A stretch of DNA of 64,000 nucleotides. Source: Lutibacter sp. (GTDB lineage Bacteria > Bacteroidota > Bacteroidia > Flavobacteriales > Flavobacteriaceae). The stretch spans positions 1 to 64,000 of the forward strand of contig NZ_JAUYUD010000105.1 in assembly GCF_030692605.1 (NCBI RefSeq), read 5' to 3'. Numbering within the stretch: position 1 is the stretch's first letter; every line of letters starts with the position of its first letter. Below the pieces are notes generated by a model. The model was not told the DNA's origin. It did not search any database and was given only the letters and a program-made list of their open reading frames with translations. Below, in pieces: positions 18,228-25,961 of this stretch. A program made the position numbers and the translations under genes.

Positions 18228-18806
18228 ATGGCTATTCGACAAAAATGTGATAAAAAACGCTTTGCTTTATTAAACGCAACGCTTCATTTAGTTAACAATC
18301 AAGGATTTCACGACGCGCCTATGTCTAAAATTGCAAAAATGGCCGAAGTGTCTCCTGCAACTATTTATATTTATTTTGAAAACAAACAAGATTTAATCAA
18401 TCAGTTATATTTAGAAATGAAAGCATCATTTAGTGCTTTTGCTTTCAATAATTATAACGAAGAAACCTGTGTAATGGAAAGCTTTAAACAGATATGGTTT
18501 AACATTGCTAACTTTAAACTAAATAAAGTTGAAGAAGCTAATTTTTTATCACAGTGTGACAACACGCCTATGATTGATGATGCCATTAAACGTGAAGGGT
18601 TAAAACATTTACAACCACTACTCGATTTATGGGAAAGAGGGAAAGAGGAAAGTGTTATTAAACCCATTTCGCCCTATTTATTGTATGCATTTACAATTTA
18701 TCCACTGGCATTTTTAACAAATAAACAATATAAAACTAGCTGTGAGTTAAATCAGGAAAAATTAAATGACGCTTTTCAAGCCGCTTGGGATAGTATAAAA
18801 CTATAA
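18228..18806 (+). CDS. TetR/AcrR-family transcriptional regulator
   Basis: 192 residues. The N-terminal HTH covers about 8-55: LLNATLHLVNNQGFHDAPMSKIAKMAEVSPATIYIYFENKQDL in order, with recognition helix VSPATIYIYF. The C-terminal helical domain is variable as in the family and contains Cys81, Cys110 and one near the end, besides Cys7. It opens a four-gene operon (gaps 3, 21 and 10 bp) whose other members are NAD(P)-dependent oxidoreductases, and a 36-bp palindrome sits at its promoter, so autoregulation is likely. By analogy to NemR of E. coli, a Cys-based electrophile sensor is possible but not shown. Confidence 0.93.
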   Translation: MAIRQKCDKKRFALLNATLHLVNNQGFHDAPMSKIAKMAEVSPATIYIYFENKQDLINQLYLEMKASFSAFAFNNYNEETCVMESFKQIWFNIANFKLNKVEEANFLSQCDNTPMIDDAIKREGLKHLQPLLDLWERGKEESVIKPISPYLLYAFTIYPLAFLTNKQYKTSCELNQEKLNDAFQAAWDSIKL

Positions 18807-18809
18807 GAT

Positions 18810-19475
18810 ATGGAAAAAACTGCTATTATTTTGGGAGCAACCGGATTAACTGGCTCAATTCTTTTAGAAAAATTACTAAAAGATGAACGATACAAAACCA
18901 TCAAATTATTTTCGCGAAAAAAAATAGATGGATTGCCTTTAAAAGTGATTCAGTACACAGAGGATATTATAAATTTAGAAACCTTTAAAAGCTATTTTAA
19001 AGCCGATGAGGTGTTTTGTTGCATAGGTACAACTGCTAAAAAAACACCTGATAAAACAATTTATAAAAATATAGATTATGGAATTCCTGTAGCTGCGGCA
19101 AAGTTGGCTAAAGCAAATAATATCAGCACTTTTATAGTAGTTTCGGCTTTGGGTGCCAATGTAAAAAGCAGTATTTTTTATAACAAAACTAAAGGTGAAA
19201 TGGAACGTGATGTGTTACAACAAAACATTAAAAACACTTACATTTTGCAACCATCCATTATTGGAGGAAATAGAACCGAAACCAGAATTGCAGAAAAAAT
19301 AGGATTGACAATTTTTAAATTTATTCAACTTTTATTTATTGGGAAATTGAAGAAATACCGAATAATAGAAGCCGAAACAATTGCGCAAGCAATGGTGAAT
19401 TTAACAAATACTAAGCCTTCAAAAGAAAATAGAATTACATCAGATAAAATTAAAGAAATCGTAAAAAATAAGTAA
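18810..19475 (+). CDS. NAD(P)-binding atypical SDR (HTATIP2-like)
   Basis: 221 residues with the Rossmann nucleotide-binding turn GATGLTGS at the N terminus, a FSRKK segment after the second strand, CCIGTTAKKTP in the middle and a conserved Tyr/Lys-like region (IFYNKTKGEMERD). The layout resembles HTATIP2/TIP30 and YwnB-type oxidoreductases. It starts 3 bp after the tetR stop, so it is translationally close to the regulator. Its likely job is a reduction or redox-sensing step in the same response; the substrate is unknown. Confidence 0.85.
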   Translation: MEKTAIILGATGLTGSILLEKLLKDERYKTIKLFSRKKIDGLPLKVIQYTEDIINLETFKSYFKADEVFCCIGTTAKKTPDKTIYKNIDYGIPVAAAKLAKANNISTFIVVSALGANVKSSIFYNKTKGEMERDVLQQNIKNTYILQPSIIGGNRTETRIAEKIGLTIFKFIQLLFIGKLKKYRIIEAETIAQAMVNLTNTKPSKENRITSDKIKEIVKNK

Positions 19476-19496
19476 CTAAAAGTATAAATTAAAAAT

Positions 19497-20129
19497 ATGG
19501 AATTATTAGACAAATTAAATTGGAGATATGCCGCAAAAGCAATGAATGGTGAAAAAGTATCTCAAGAAAAAATTGACAATATTATTGAGGCTGCTCGTCT
19601 GGCTCCAACCTCAAGTGGTTTGCAACCTTTTGAAATAATTGTGGTAAAAAACCAAGCAACTAAAGAAGCTATTAGACCTGTGGCTTGGAATCAATCTATG
19701 ATTACAGATTGTTCTCATTTATTGGTATTTGCCGCTTGGGATACTTATACTGAAGACAGAATTAATAAAATGTTTGATTTAACAAATGAGGTTCGCGGTT
19801 TTAAAAACGAAGGTTGGGAAAATTACCGTCAAATTTTACTGAGCAATTATCCACAAAAAAATGCTGAAGAAAACTTTAATCACGCTGCAAGACAAGCCTA
19901 TATTGCGTTTAGTGCTGCTATAATTGCTGCAGCTTATGAAGGTGTTGATACAACACCAATTGAAGGATTTGATCCAGCTGCAGTTGATAAAATTTTAGGT
20001 TTACGTGAAAAAGGGTTGAGAAGTTGTGTCCTGCTTCCAATTGGGTACAGAGATACTGAAATAGACTGGTTAGTTAACCTTAAAAAGGTAAGAAAATCTA
20101 CAGAAGATTTAGTAACAGTTGTTGAATAA
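19497..20129 (+). CDS. Nitroreductase-family NAD(P)H-dependent flavoprotein (NfsB-like)
   Basis: 210 residues. FMN-binding motifs are visible: RYAAKAMNG near the start, RLAPTSSGLQPFEIIVV around 35-50 (phosphate and ring contacts) and GLREKGLRSCVLLPIGYR near the C terminus. Length and motif order fit NfsB/YfkO-type enzymes, which reduce nitroaromatics, quinones and other electrophiles using two electrons. It is the third gene of the TetR operon, between the SDR and the YqhD-like dehydrogenase. Confidence 0.9.
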   Translation: MELLDKLNWRYAAKAMNGEKVSQEKIDNIIEAARLAPTSSGLQPFEIIVVKNQATKEAIRPVAWNQSMITDCSHLLVFAAWDTYTEDRINKMFDLTNEVRGFKNEGWENYRQILLSNYPQKNAEENFNHAARQAYIAFSAAIIAAAYEGVDTTPIEGFDPAAVDKILGLREKGLRSCVLLPIGYRDTEIDWLVNLKKVRKSTEDLVTVVE

Positions 20130-20139
20130 AAATTTAAAC

Positions 20140-21303
20140 CATATGAATAATTTTCAATTTAAAAATCCGACTAAAATTCTTTTCAGAAAAGGTCAAATTG
20201 AAAATCTTTCAAAAGAAATTCCTGAAAACGCAAAAGTTTTACTACTTTATGGTGGAGGAAGCATCAAATCTAATGGAATTTACAATCAAATTAAAAAAGC
20301 AATTTCATCTTTTGATATTGTCGAATTTGGTGGCATTCCTGCCAATCCTGAATATGCTGTTTTAATAGACGCTTTAAAAATAATAAAAGATAAAAACATT
20401 ACTTTTTTGTTAGCTGTTGGTGGTGGTTCTGTAATTGATGGAACTAAATTTTTAGCGGCGGCAGCTTTATTCGATGGAAATTCTCCTTGGGATATTTTAT
20501 CAAAAAACATAAGAACACAAAAAGGTATGCCTTTTGGAACTGTACTTACGTTACCAGCAACAGGTTCAGAAATGAACTCTGGAGCTGCAATTACACGCAG
20601 AGAAACCAAAGAAAAATTAGTTATGGGCGGTCCGGGATTGTTTCCTGTGTTTTCTATATTAGATCCAGAAGTTGTAAAATCGATTCCTCAACATCAAATT
20701 TCAAATGGATTAGCAGATGCCTTTACTCATGTTTTAGAACAATACATGACCTATTCAGTAGATGCAAAATTACAAGATAGATTAGCTGAAAGCGTAATGC
20801 AAACATTAGTTGAAGTTGCCCCTGCAATTTTAAAAGATACGTCTGATTACAAAGCTTCATCAAACTTTATGTGGAGTTGTACCTTGGCTTTAAACGGATT
20901 AATTCAACAAGGTGTTCCTTCAGATTGGGCAATTCACATGATGGGGCACGAATTAACAGCCTTGTTTAGAATAGACCATGCTAGAACTTTGGTAATTATT
21001 GCCGGAAGTCATTACACCTATAACCTTGCAACTAAAAAAGAAAAGTTGGCACAATATGCCACAAGGGTTTGGAATGTTTCCGAAGGTTCTGTTGAAGAAA
21101 AAGCATTGATTGGCATCAAAAAAACAACTGAGTTTTTTCAATCTTTAGGTATTAAAACCAGGTTATCAGAATATACAGATGATTACAAAGGCACAGCTCA
21201 AATAATTTCAAAACGATTTACTGAAAGAGGCTGGTTAGGTTTAGGGGAACATGGAAAAGTTACACCAAGCGATGTTGAAAAAATTGTTGAAATGAGTTAT
21301 TAA
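20140..21303 (+). CDS. Iron-containing alcohol dehydrogenase, YqhD/BDH-like
   Basis: 387 residues from the ATG at 20140; the track TTG start overlaps the previous gene and is rejected. The NADP-binding loop GGGSVIDGTKF, TLPATGSEMNSGA, and the metal-site blocks NGLADAFTHVLEQ (Asp, His) and IHMMGHELTALFRIDHA (two His) are all present. YqhD-type enzymes reduce toxic short-chain aldehydes, such as those from lipid peroxidation, with NADPH. As last gene of the TetR operon, followed by a strong terminator, it points to aldehyde detoxification. Confidence 0.92.
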   Translation, partial: HMNNFQFKNPTKILFRKGQIENLSKEIPENAKVLLLYGGGSIKSNGIYNQIKKAISSFDIVEFGGIPANPEYAVLIDALKIIKDKNITFLLAVGGGSVIDGTKFLAAAALFDGNSPWDILSKNIRTQKGMPFGTVLTLPATGSEMNSGAAITRRETKEKLVMGGPGLFPVFSILDPEVVKSIPQHQISNGLADAFTHVLEQYMTYSVDAKLQDRLAESVMQTLVEVAPAILKDTSDYKASSNFMWSCTLALNGLIQQGVPSDWAIHMMGHELTALFRIDHARTLVIIAGSHYTYNLATKKEKLAQYATRVWNVSEGSVEEKALIGIKKTTEFFQSLGIKTRLSEYTDDYKGTAQIISKRFTERGWLGLGEHGKVTPSDVEKIVEMSY

Positions 21304-21319
21304 AAAATAAGCCAACTTC

Positions 21320-21368
21320 AAAAAAAGAGGACAAAATTCAACTTAGCGAATTTTGTCCTCTTTTTTTG
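21320..21368 (+). terminator. Rho-independent terminator of the tetR operon
   Basis: A perfect 19-bp stem (AAAGAGGACAAAATTC and its complement) around an 8-nt loop AACTTAGC is followed by a T-run. It lies 17 bases after the alcohol dehydrogenase stop. Confidence 0.93.
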
Positions 21369-21593
21369 AATAAAATATCAATAATTAGTACTTAAAATAA
21401 TCCTAATAAAAATCAAATACACATAACCTCTTAATTTCGTGATGTTTATGTTTTGATTTATTCTGTCCTTTTTTGAATTATGATTATCATATAGATTTAT
21501 TAAATAATTAAGTTAAACGAACTTCTGCGTAAAATTCTTCATGTCTTAAAAAAAATAATCTACAGATTTAGTTTAGCATAAAATATTTAAAAT

Positions 21594-21758
21594 ATGGAAT
21601 TCATCGATAAAAATTACAAGGATTTAATTGCATTTACAATCATAATCATTTGTTTAATAGCGTTAATTTTTAAGAATAAACAATCAACTGGCTTATCACA
21701 AACCCTAACTTATATAATTACAAGTTGTTTAGGTTTTTTATTTAGGGGTAGCTTATGA
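21594..21758 (+). CDS. Small putative membrane protein (54 aa)
   Basis: Not in the ORF track. An ATG at 21594 opens 54 codons with a hydrophobic helix at about 11-27 (LIAFTIIIICLIALIF) and a second, weaker one at 38-51. It ends five bases before the stop of the convergent rsmI fragment. The region 21369-21593 upstream holds no other gene I can support, only a weak TAGTTTAG box. No family recognised; it may be a real small membrane protein or a chance frame. Confidence 0.4.
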   Translation: MEFIDKNYKDLIAFTIIIICLIALIFKNKQSTGLSQTLTYIITSCLGFLFRGSL

Positions 21759-21763
21759 ATAAC

Positions 21764-21928
21764 CTACTTCTTCCCTCCAACAACAATAACAAACTCACCT
21801 TTTGGATCTTTTTTTGTAAAGTGTTCTATAAGTTCTGCAACAGAACCTCTAATGGTTTCTTCATATAGTTTGGTGAGTTTTTGAGAAACTTTTTGTAAAG
21901 CTTCTATTCTATTTATCAAACTATTCAT
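21764..21928 (-). pseudogene. Duplicated 3' end of rsmI (54-codon fragment)
   Basis: Not in the ORF track. The minus strand reads MNSLINRIEALQKV and then 37 residues that match the C terminus of RsmI encoded at 23049-23723 at 33 positions, including the final VGGKK and stop. By hand alignment the DNA differs at 13 of 114 bases. The first 15 codons have no match to rsmI. The fragment lacks the SAM-binding domain, so it cannot be an active methyltransferase. It is oriented like rsmI and lies on the far side of the aldo/keto reductase. A remnant of duplication or integration is likely; a translated small protein cannot be excluded since the frame is intact. Confidence 0.85.
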
Positions 21929-22046
21929 ACGTGAAAAATTTATCCATAACCTATTCGAGCTTAAAAAATGTATTATTTTATGCTTAATTATTTAAAAAAG
22001 AAGGTTGAATATTTTTATCCATAAAAAAAATAGAGACATCGGTTAT

Positions 22047-23030
22047 TTACCACAAATGATGCACTTCCTTTTTTATGTATTTTTTATAAATGGCATTTAC
22101 TTTTTCCACATCACTTTCTAAAAGAGGGGTTGCGGAAAATGTGTCTAAATTAGACAGCAATTGGGAAACGCTTGAAGCTCCCGGAATAATGCAACTTACC
22201 TCCTCAAAAGCCAAAATCCACTGCAATGCTTTGTGCACCAAGTTTTGATCTTTAAAAATATGTTTCAATTCTTCTACCGCTTGTAAACCAAGGTCAAAAT
22301 CAATTCCCGAAAAAGTTTCTCCTTTGTCAAAAACTTCGCCTTTTCTATTAAAAAATCGGTGGTCTTCTTCAGAAAAAGTAGAATTTTTACCAAATTTACC
22401 CGTTAACAAGCCACTTGCTAGGGGTACACGTGCAATAATACCCACATCTTTGGCTTTTGCTTCCCTAAAAAATAATTCGCTTGATCGCTGACGAAACATA
22501 TTAAAAATAATTTGAACCGTACTAACGCCCGGATATTCAATCGCTTTTAAAGCTTCCTCCACATTTGCCACACTTACACCATAGTTTCTAATTTTTCCTT
22601 CTTTGGTAAGAACCTCAAATAACTCGAAAATCTCTGGACGATAATATACCTCTGTTGGTGGGCAATGCAACTGAATTAAATCTATACGCTCTACCCCAAG
22701 ATTAGATAAACTGTTTTCTACAAATTTTCTTAAAACTGCCGGTTGGTAAGCAGAACTCACATGCGGATCTAAGAATCTGCCACATTTAGTGGCAATATAA
22801 ACCTCTTCCTTCCTTGAACGTACTACTTTACCCACGATTTTTTCGCTTAGTCCGTCGCTATATACATCAGCAGTATCTAAAAAATTAACTCCGTTGTCAA
22901 TGGCAATATTAATAATTTCTTCTGCATTTTTTTGATTGAATTCACTTCCCCATTTTCCTCCAACCTGCCATGTACCTAAGCTAATTTCTGAAACTTTGAG
23001 CCCTGTTTTTCCTAATATTCTATAATTCAT
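22047..23030 (-). CDS. Aldo/keto reductase
   Basis: 327 residues, (beta/alpha)8 NADPH-dependent reductase. The catalytic tetrad is visible: Asp and Tyr in DTADVYSDG, Lys in IATKCGR and His in IQLHCPP. The C-terminal NADP-binding block IPGASSVSQL is normal. The subfamily resembles YdbC/IolS-like AKRs rather than the large sugar reductases. It lies 18 bp downstream of rsmI and is probably co-transcribed; the rsmI 3' end is repeated on its other side, suggesting it arrived by insertion or segmental duplication. Substrate unknown. Confidence 0.92.
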   Translation of the reverse strand: MNYRILGKTGLKVSEISLGTWQVGGKWGSEFNQKNAEEIINIAIDNGVNFLDTADVYSDGLSEKIVGKVVRSRKEEVYIATKCGRFLDPHVSSAYQPAVLRKFVENSLSNLGVERIDLIQLHCPPTEVYYRPEIFELFEVLTKEGKIRNYGVSVANVEEALKAIEYPGVSTVQIIFNMFRQRSSELFFREAKAKDVGIIARVPLASGLLTGKFGKNSTFSEEDHRFFNRKGEVFDKGETFSGIDFDLGLQAVEELKHIFKDQNLVHKALQWILAFEEVSCIIPGASSVSQLLSNLDTFSATPLLESDVEKVNAIYKKYIKKEVHHLW

Positions 23031-23048
23031 CTTTAAAAAATTTAATTA

Positions 23049-23723
23049 TTATTTCTTTCCTCCAACTACAACTACAAATTCACCTTTTGGATCTTTTTTT
23101 GTAAAGTACTCTATAAGTTCTGCAACAGTTCCTCTAACCGTTTCTTCATATAGTTTGGTGAGTTCTCGTGAAACTGAAATGGGTCTGTCTTCTCCAAAAT
23201 ATTCACCAAAATTGGTAAGTGTTTTTAGCAATTTATGTGGAGATTCATAAAAAATCATTGTTCTGGTTTCTTCTGCTAAATAAGTCAATCTAGTCTGCCT
23301 GCCTTTTTTTACTGGTAAAAATCCTTCAAAAACAAATTTATCATTTGGCAATCCGCTATTTACAAGTGCTGGAACAAATGCGGTTGCACCTGGTAAACAT
23401 TCAATTTCAACATCATTTTCTATACAAGCACGTGTTAATAAAAAGCCTGGATCAGAAATTGCAGGTGTCCCTGCATCAGAAATTAGAGCAATTGAATCTC
23501 CATTTTTAATTCGTTGAACAATATTAGCAACCGTTTTATGCTCATTATGCATATGATGGCTGTACATATGAGTTGAAATTTCAAAATGCTTTAATAATTT
23601 ACCACTTGTACGCGTGTCTTCAGCTAAAATTAAATCAACTTCTTTTAAAACTCGAACAGCTCTAAAAGTCATATCTTCTAAATTTCCGATGGGCGTTGGT
23701 ACTAAATATAGTTTTGAATCCAA
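23049..23723 (-). CDS. rsmI: 16S rRNA (cytidine(1402)-2'-O)-methyltransferase RsmI
   Basis: SAM-dependent methyltransferase that modifies C1402 of 16S rRNA in the decoding centre. Family blocks: YLVPTPIGNLEDMTFRA at the N terminus, LAEDTRTSGKLL, ISDAGTPAISDPG (SAM pocket), GATAFVPALVNSGLP and FYESPHKL. The ORF track extends 31 residues upstream to an ATG, but that stretch is low-complexity and not family-like. A TTG at 23721-23723 gives MDSKLYLVPTP, 224 residues, matching family length, and follows a TAACTTTG -7 box by 18 bases. The C-terminal 37 residues are duplicated at 21764. Confidence 0.92.
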   Translation of the reverse strand: MDSKLYLVPTPIGNLEDMTFRAVRVLKEVDLILAEDTRTSGKLLKHFEISTHMYSHHMHNEHKTVANIVQRIKNGDSIALISDAGTPAISDPGFLLTRACIENDVEIECLPGATAFVPALVNSGLPNDKFVFEGFLPVKKGRQTRLTYLAEETRTMIFYESPHKLLKTLTNFGEYFGEDRPISVSRELTKLYEETVRGTVAELIEYFTKKDPKGEFVVVVGGKK

Positions 23724-23741
23724 AGTTTTAAGTTTTAAGTT

Positions 23742-23749
23742 CAAAGTTA
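23742..23749 (-). promoter_or_regulatory. -7 promoter box (TAACTTTG) of rsmI
   Basis: Exact TAnnTTTG match on the minus strand, 18 bases upstream of the TTG chosen as the rsmI start and inside the longer reading frame of the ORF track. This supports the shorter protein. Confidence 0.5.
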
Positions 23750-23875
23750 CAAAGATTTTGATAAGATTTAATGTTTTGATTTTTAACAATAAGCGAGTTT
23801 GTTTAAATGAAGCCATTTAACTTTTGACTTTAAACCTTTTTAACTTTATAACTCTAATTTTGCGTTAAGGATTAA

Positions 23876-23933
23876 GGCTTTTGTTTGAGCTCCTTTTTGC
23901 TATTTTCAGCAAAAAAAGCGAGAGCCGAAAGCC
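23876..23933. repeat. Large imperfect intergenic hairpin
   Basis: Three nested complementary blocks: outer GGCTTT/AAAGCC, a middle GAGCTC versus GAGAGC region with mismatches, and inner CTTTTTGCT/AGCAAAAAAAG around the loop ATTTTC. It lies between divergent rsmI and aspS, so it does not terminate either gene. It looks like a single copy of a REP-like intergenic palindrome; no second copy was seen in this window. Confidence 0.55.
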
Positions 23934-24003
23934 TGACATTTGCATTTTCAAATGGAGCGCCCAAAAAAAGAAGGATAACTTATAAAACTAGCTGCTAATT
24001 CAT

Positions 24004-24011
24004 TAAATTTG
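24004..24011 (+). promoter_or_regulatory. -7 promoter box (TAAATTTG) of aspS
   Basis: Exact TAnnTTTG match 23 bases before the aspS ATG. Confidence 0.6.
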
Positions 24012-24034
24012 CACATTCTTATAAAAAAACAACC

Positions 24035-25783
24035 ATGTATAGAACACATTCAAACGGAGAATTAAGATTAGAAAATGTAGGTCAGGAAGTTACTTTGGCG
24101 GGTTGGGTGCAAAAAACACGCGATAAGGGTTTTATGATTTGGGTAGATTTGCGTGACCGATATGGGATTACACAACTTATTTTTGATGCAGACAGAACTT
24201 CAAAAGAAATGGTTGAAGAGGCTAAAACATTAGGTCGTGAATTTGTGATTCAGATAAAAGGTGAGGTTATAGAACGTGTTTCAAAAAACAAGAATATCCC
24301 AACTGGTGAAGTTGAAATTTTAGTAAAAGAATTGACTGTTTTAAATAAATCATTAGTTCCGCCTTTTACAATTGAAGATGATACTGATGGTGGTGACGAA
24401 TTACGAATGAAATATCGCTATTTAGATATTCGAAGAAATCCTGTTAGGGAGAATTTAATCTTCCGTCATAAAGTAGCAATGGAAACTCGTAAATACCTTT
24501 CTAATGAAGGTTTTATTGAAGTTGAAACACCCGTTTTAATTAAATCTACTCCTGAAGGAGCTCGTGATTTTGTGGTTCCAAGCAGAATGAATGCTGGTCA
24601 GTTTTATGCTTTACCACAATCGCCTCAAACTTTTAAGCAATTGTTAATGGTTGGTGGATTAGACAAGTATTTTCAAATTGTAAAATGCTTTAGAGATGAA
24701 GATTTACGTGCCGACAGACAACCAGAATTTACACAAATTGATTGTGAAATGGCATTTGTAGAACAAGAAGATGTTTTAAATGCATTTGAAGGCTTGACCC
24801 GTCATTTATTAAAAGAAATTAACGGTGTTGAGGTTACAAAATTCCCGCGGATGACCTATGATGAAGCGCTAAAAAAATACGGAAATGACAAACCAGATAT
24901 TCGCTTTGGAATGGAGTTTGGAGAATTAAATGATGTTGCTAAACATAAAGATTTTAGCGTTTTTAACAATGCTGAATTAGTTGTTGGAATTGCAGTTCCG
25001 GGTGGAAATATTTATACAAGAAAAGAAATTGATAACTTAATAGAATGGATTAAAAGACCACAAGTTGGTGCTGTTGGAATGGTGTATGTCCGTTGTAATG
25101 AAGATGGAACTTACAAATCATCTGTCGATAAATTTTATACAGAAGAAGATTTGGCTAAATGGGCTGAAATTACAGGAGCTAAAGCTGGCGATTTAATTTG
25201 TGTTTTATCTGGGAATACCGATAAAGTACGTACGCAATTAAGTATTTTACGTATGGAACTTGCAAATCGATTAGGCTTACGAAAACCAAATGAATTTGCG
25301 CCTTTATGGGTGGTAGATTTTCCATTATTAGAATGGGATGAAGATTCAAAACGTTTTCATGCAATGCATCATCCGTTTACTTCTCCAAAACCTGAAGATA
25401 TGGCCTTATTAAATACCGATCCTGCTAAAGTTAGAGCAAATGCGTATGATATGGTTTTAAATGGAAATGAAATTGGTGGTGGTTCTATTCGTATTCACGA
25501 TAAAAAAACACAAGCTTTAATGTTCGATCATTTAGGTTTTACGCCTGAACAAGCAAAAGATCAGTTTGGATTTTTAATGAATGCTTTTGAATTTGGAGCA
25601 CCTCCACATGGTGGATTAGCTTTTGGATTGGACAGGTTAGTAGCTATTTTAGGAGGACAAGAAACCATTCGTGATTTTATTGCGTTCCCAAAAAATAACA
25701 GTGGTAGAGATGTTATGATTGATGCTCCTTCAAAAATTGATGATGCGCAATTAAAAGAACTATGCTTAAAAATTGATTTATAA
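24035..25783 (+). CDS. aspS: Aspartyl-tRNA synthetase
   Basis: 582 residues, bacterial-type class II synthetase that charges tRNA-Asp. Order: OB-fold anticodon domain (about 1-105, [18 protein letters not shown]), catalytic domain with motif 1 and motif 2 ([21 protein letters not shown]), the bacterial GAD insertion (about 285-410), and motif 3 ([13 protein letters not shown]) near the C terminus. Length is normal. No asnB/gatCAB genes are nearby, so discriminating or non-discriminating type cannot be judged from context. Confidence 0.97.
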   Translation: MYRTHSNGELRLENVGQEVTLAGWVQKTRDKGFMIWVDLRDRYGITQLIFDADRTSKEMVEEAKTLGREFVIQIKGEVIERVSKNKNIPTGEVEILVKELTVLNKSLVPPFTIEDDTDGGDELRMKYRYLDIRRNPVRENLIFRHKVAMETRKYLSNEGFIEVETPVLIKSTPEGARDFVVPSRMNAGQFYALPQSPQTFKQLLMVGGLDKYFQIVKCFRDEDLRADRQPEFTQIDCEMAFVEQEDVLNAFEGLTRHLLKEINGVEVTKFPRMTYDEALKKYGNDKPDIRFGMEFGELNDVAKHKDFSVFNNAELVVGIAVPGGNIYTRKEIDNLIEWIKRPQVGAVGMVYVRCNEDGTYKSSVDKFYTEEDLAKWAEITGAKAGDLICVLSGNTDKVRTQLSILRMELANRLGLRKPNEFAPLWVVDFPLLEWDEDSKRFHAMHHPFTSPKPEDMALLNTDPAKVRANAYDMVLNGNEIGGGSIRIHDKKTQALMFDHLGFTPEQAKDQFGFLMNAFEFGAPPHGGLAFGLDRLVAILGGQETIRDFIAFPKNNSGRDVMIDAPSKIDDAQLKELCLKIDL

Positions 25784-25961
25784 AAAACATTAAATAAAAA
25801 TTGGTATTCAATAAAGGCTCTCAATCATTCCTATTCTAAAATTATTTTGATGAGTGTCTTTTTAGGTGTTAAATTTTTAATTCTATATGCATTTAAAACG
25901 TAATTTTCACTTTTAAAAATAAAGATTTAAAATTTCTATAAAAAATTAAAATCCAAATAAA

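Noticed and set aside
20119-20139. TTG start of the iron alcohol dehydrogenase
   Set aside because: It overlaps the nitroreductase stop; the ATG at 20140 begins the family-typical N terminus (MNNFQFKNPTKILF).
23724-23816. 31-residue N-terminal extension of rsmI
   Set aside because: Low-complexity Lys/Leu sequence with repeated AAGTTTTAAGTT-like DNA, containing a TAACTTTG promoter box; the family starts at about SKLYLVPTPIGN.
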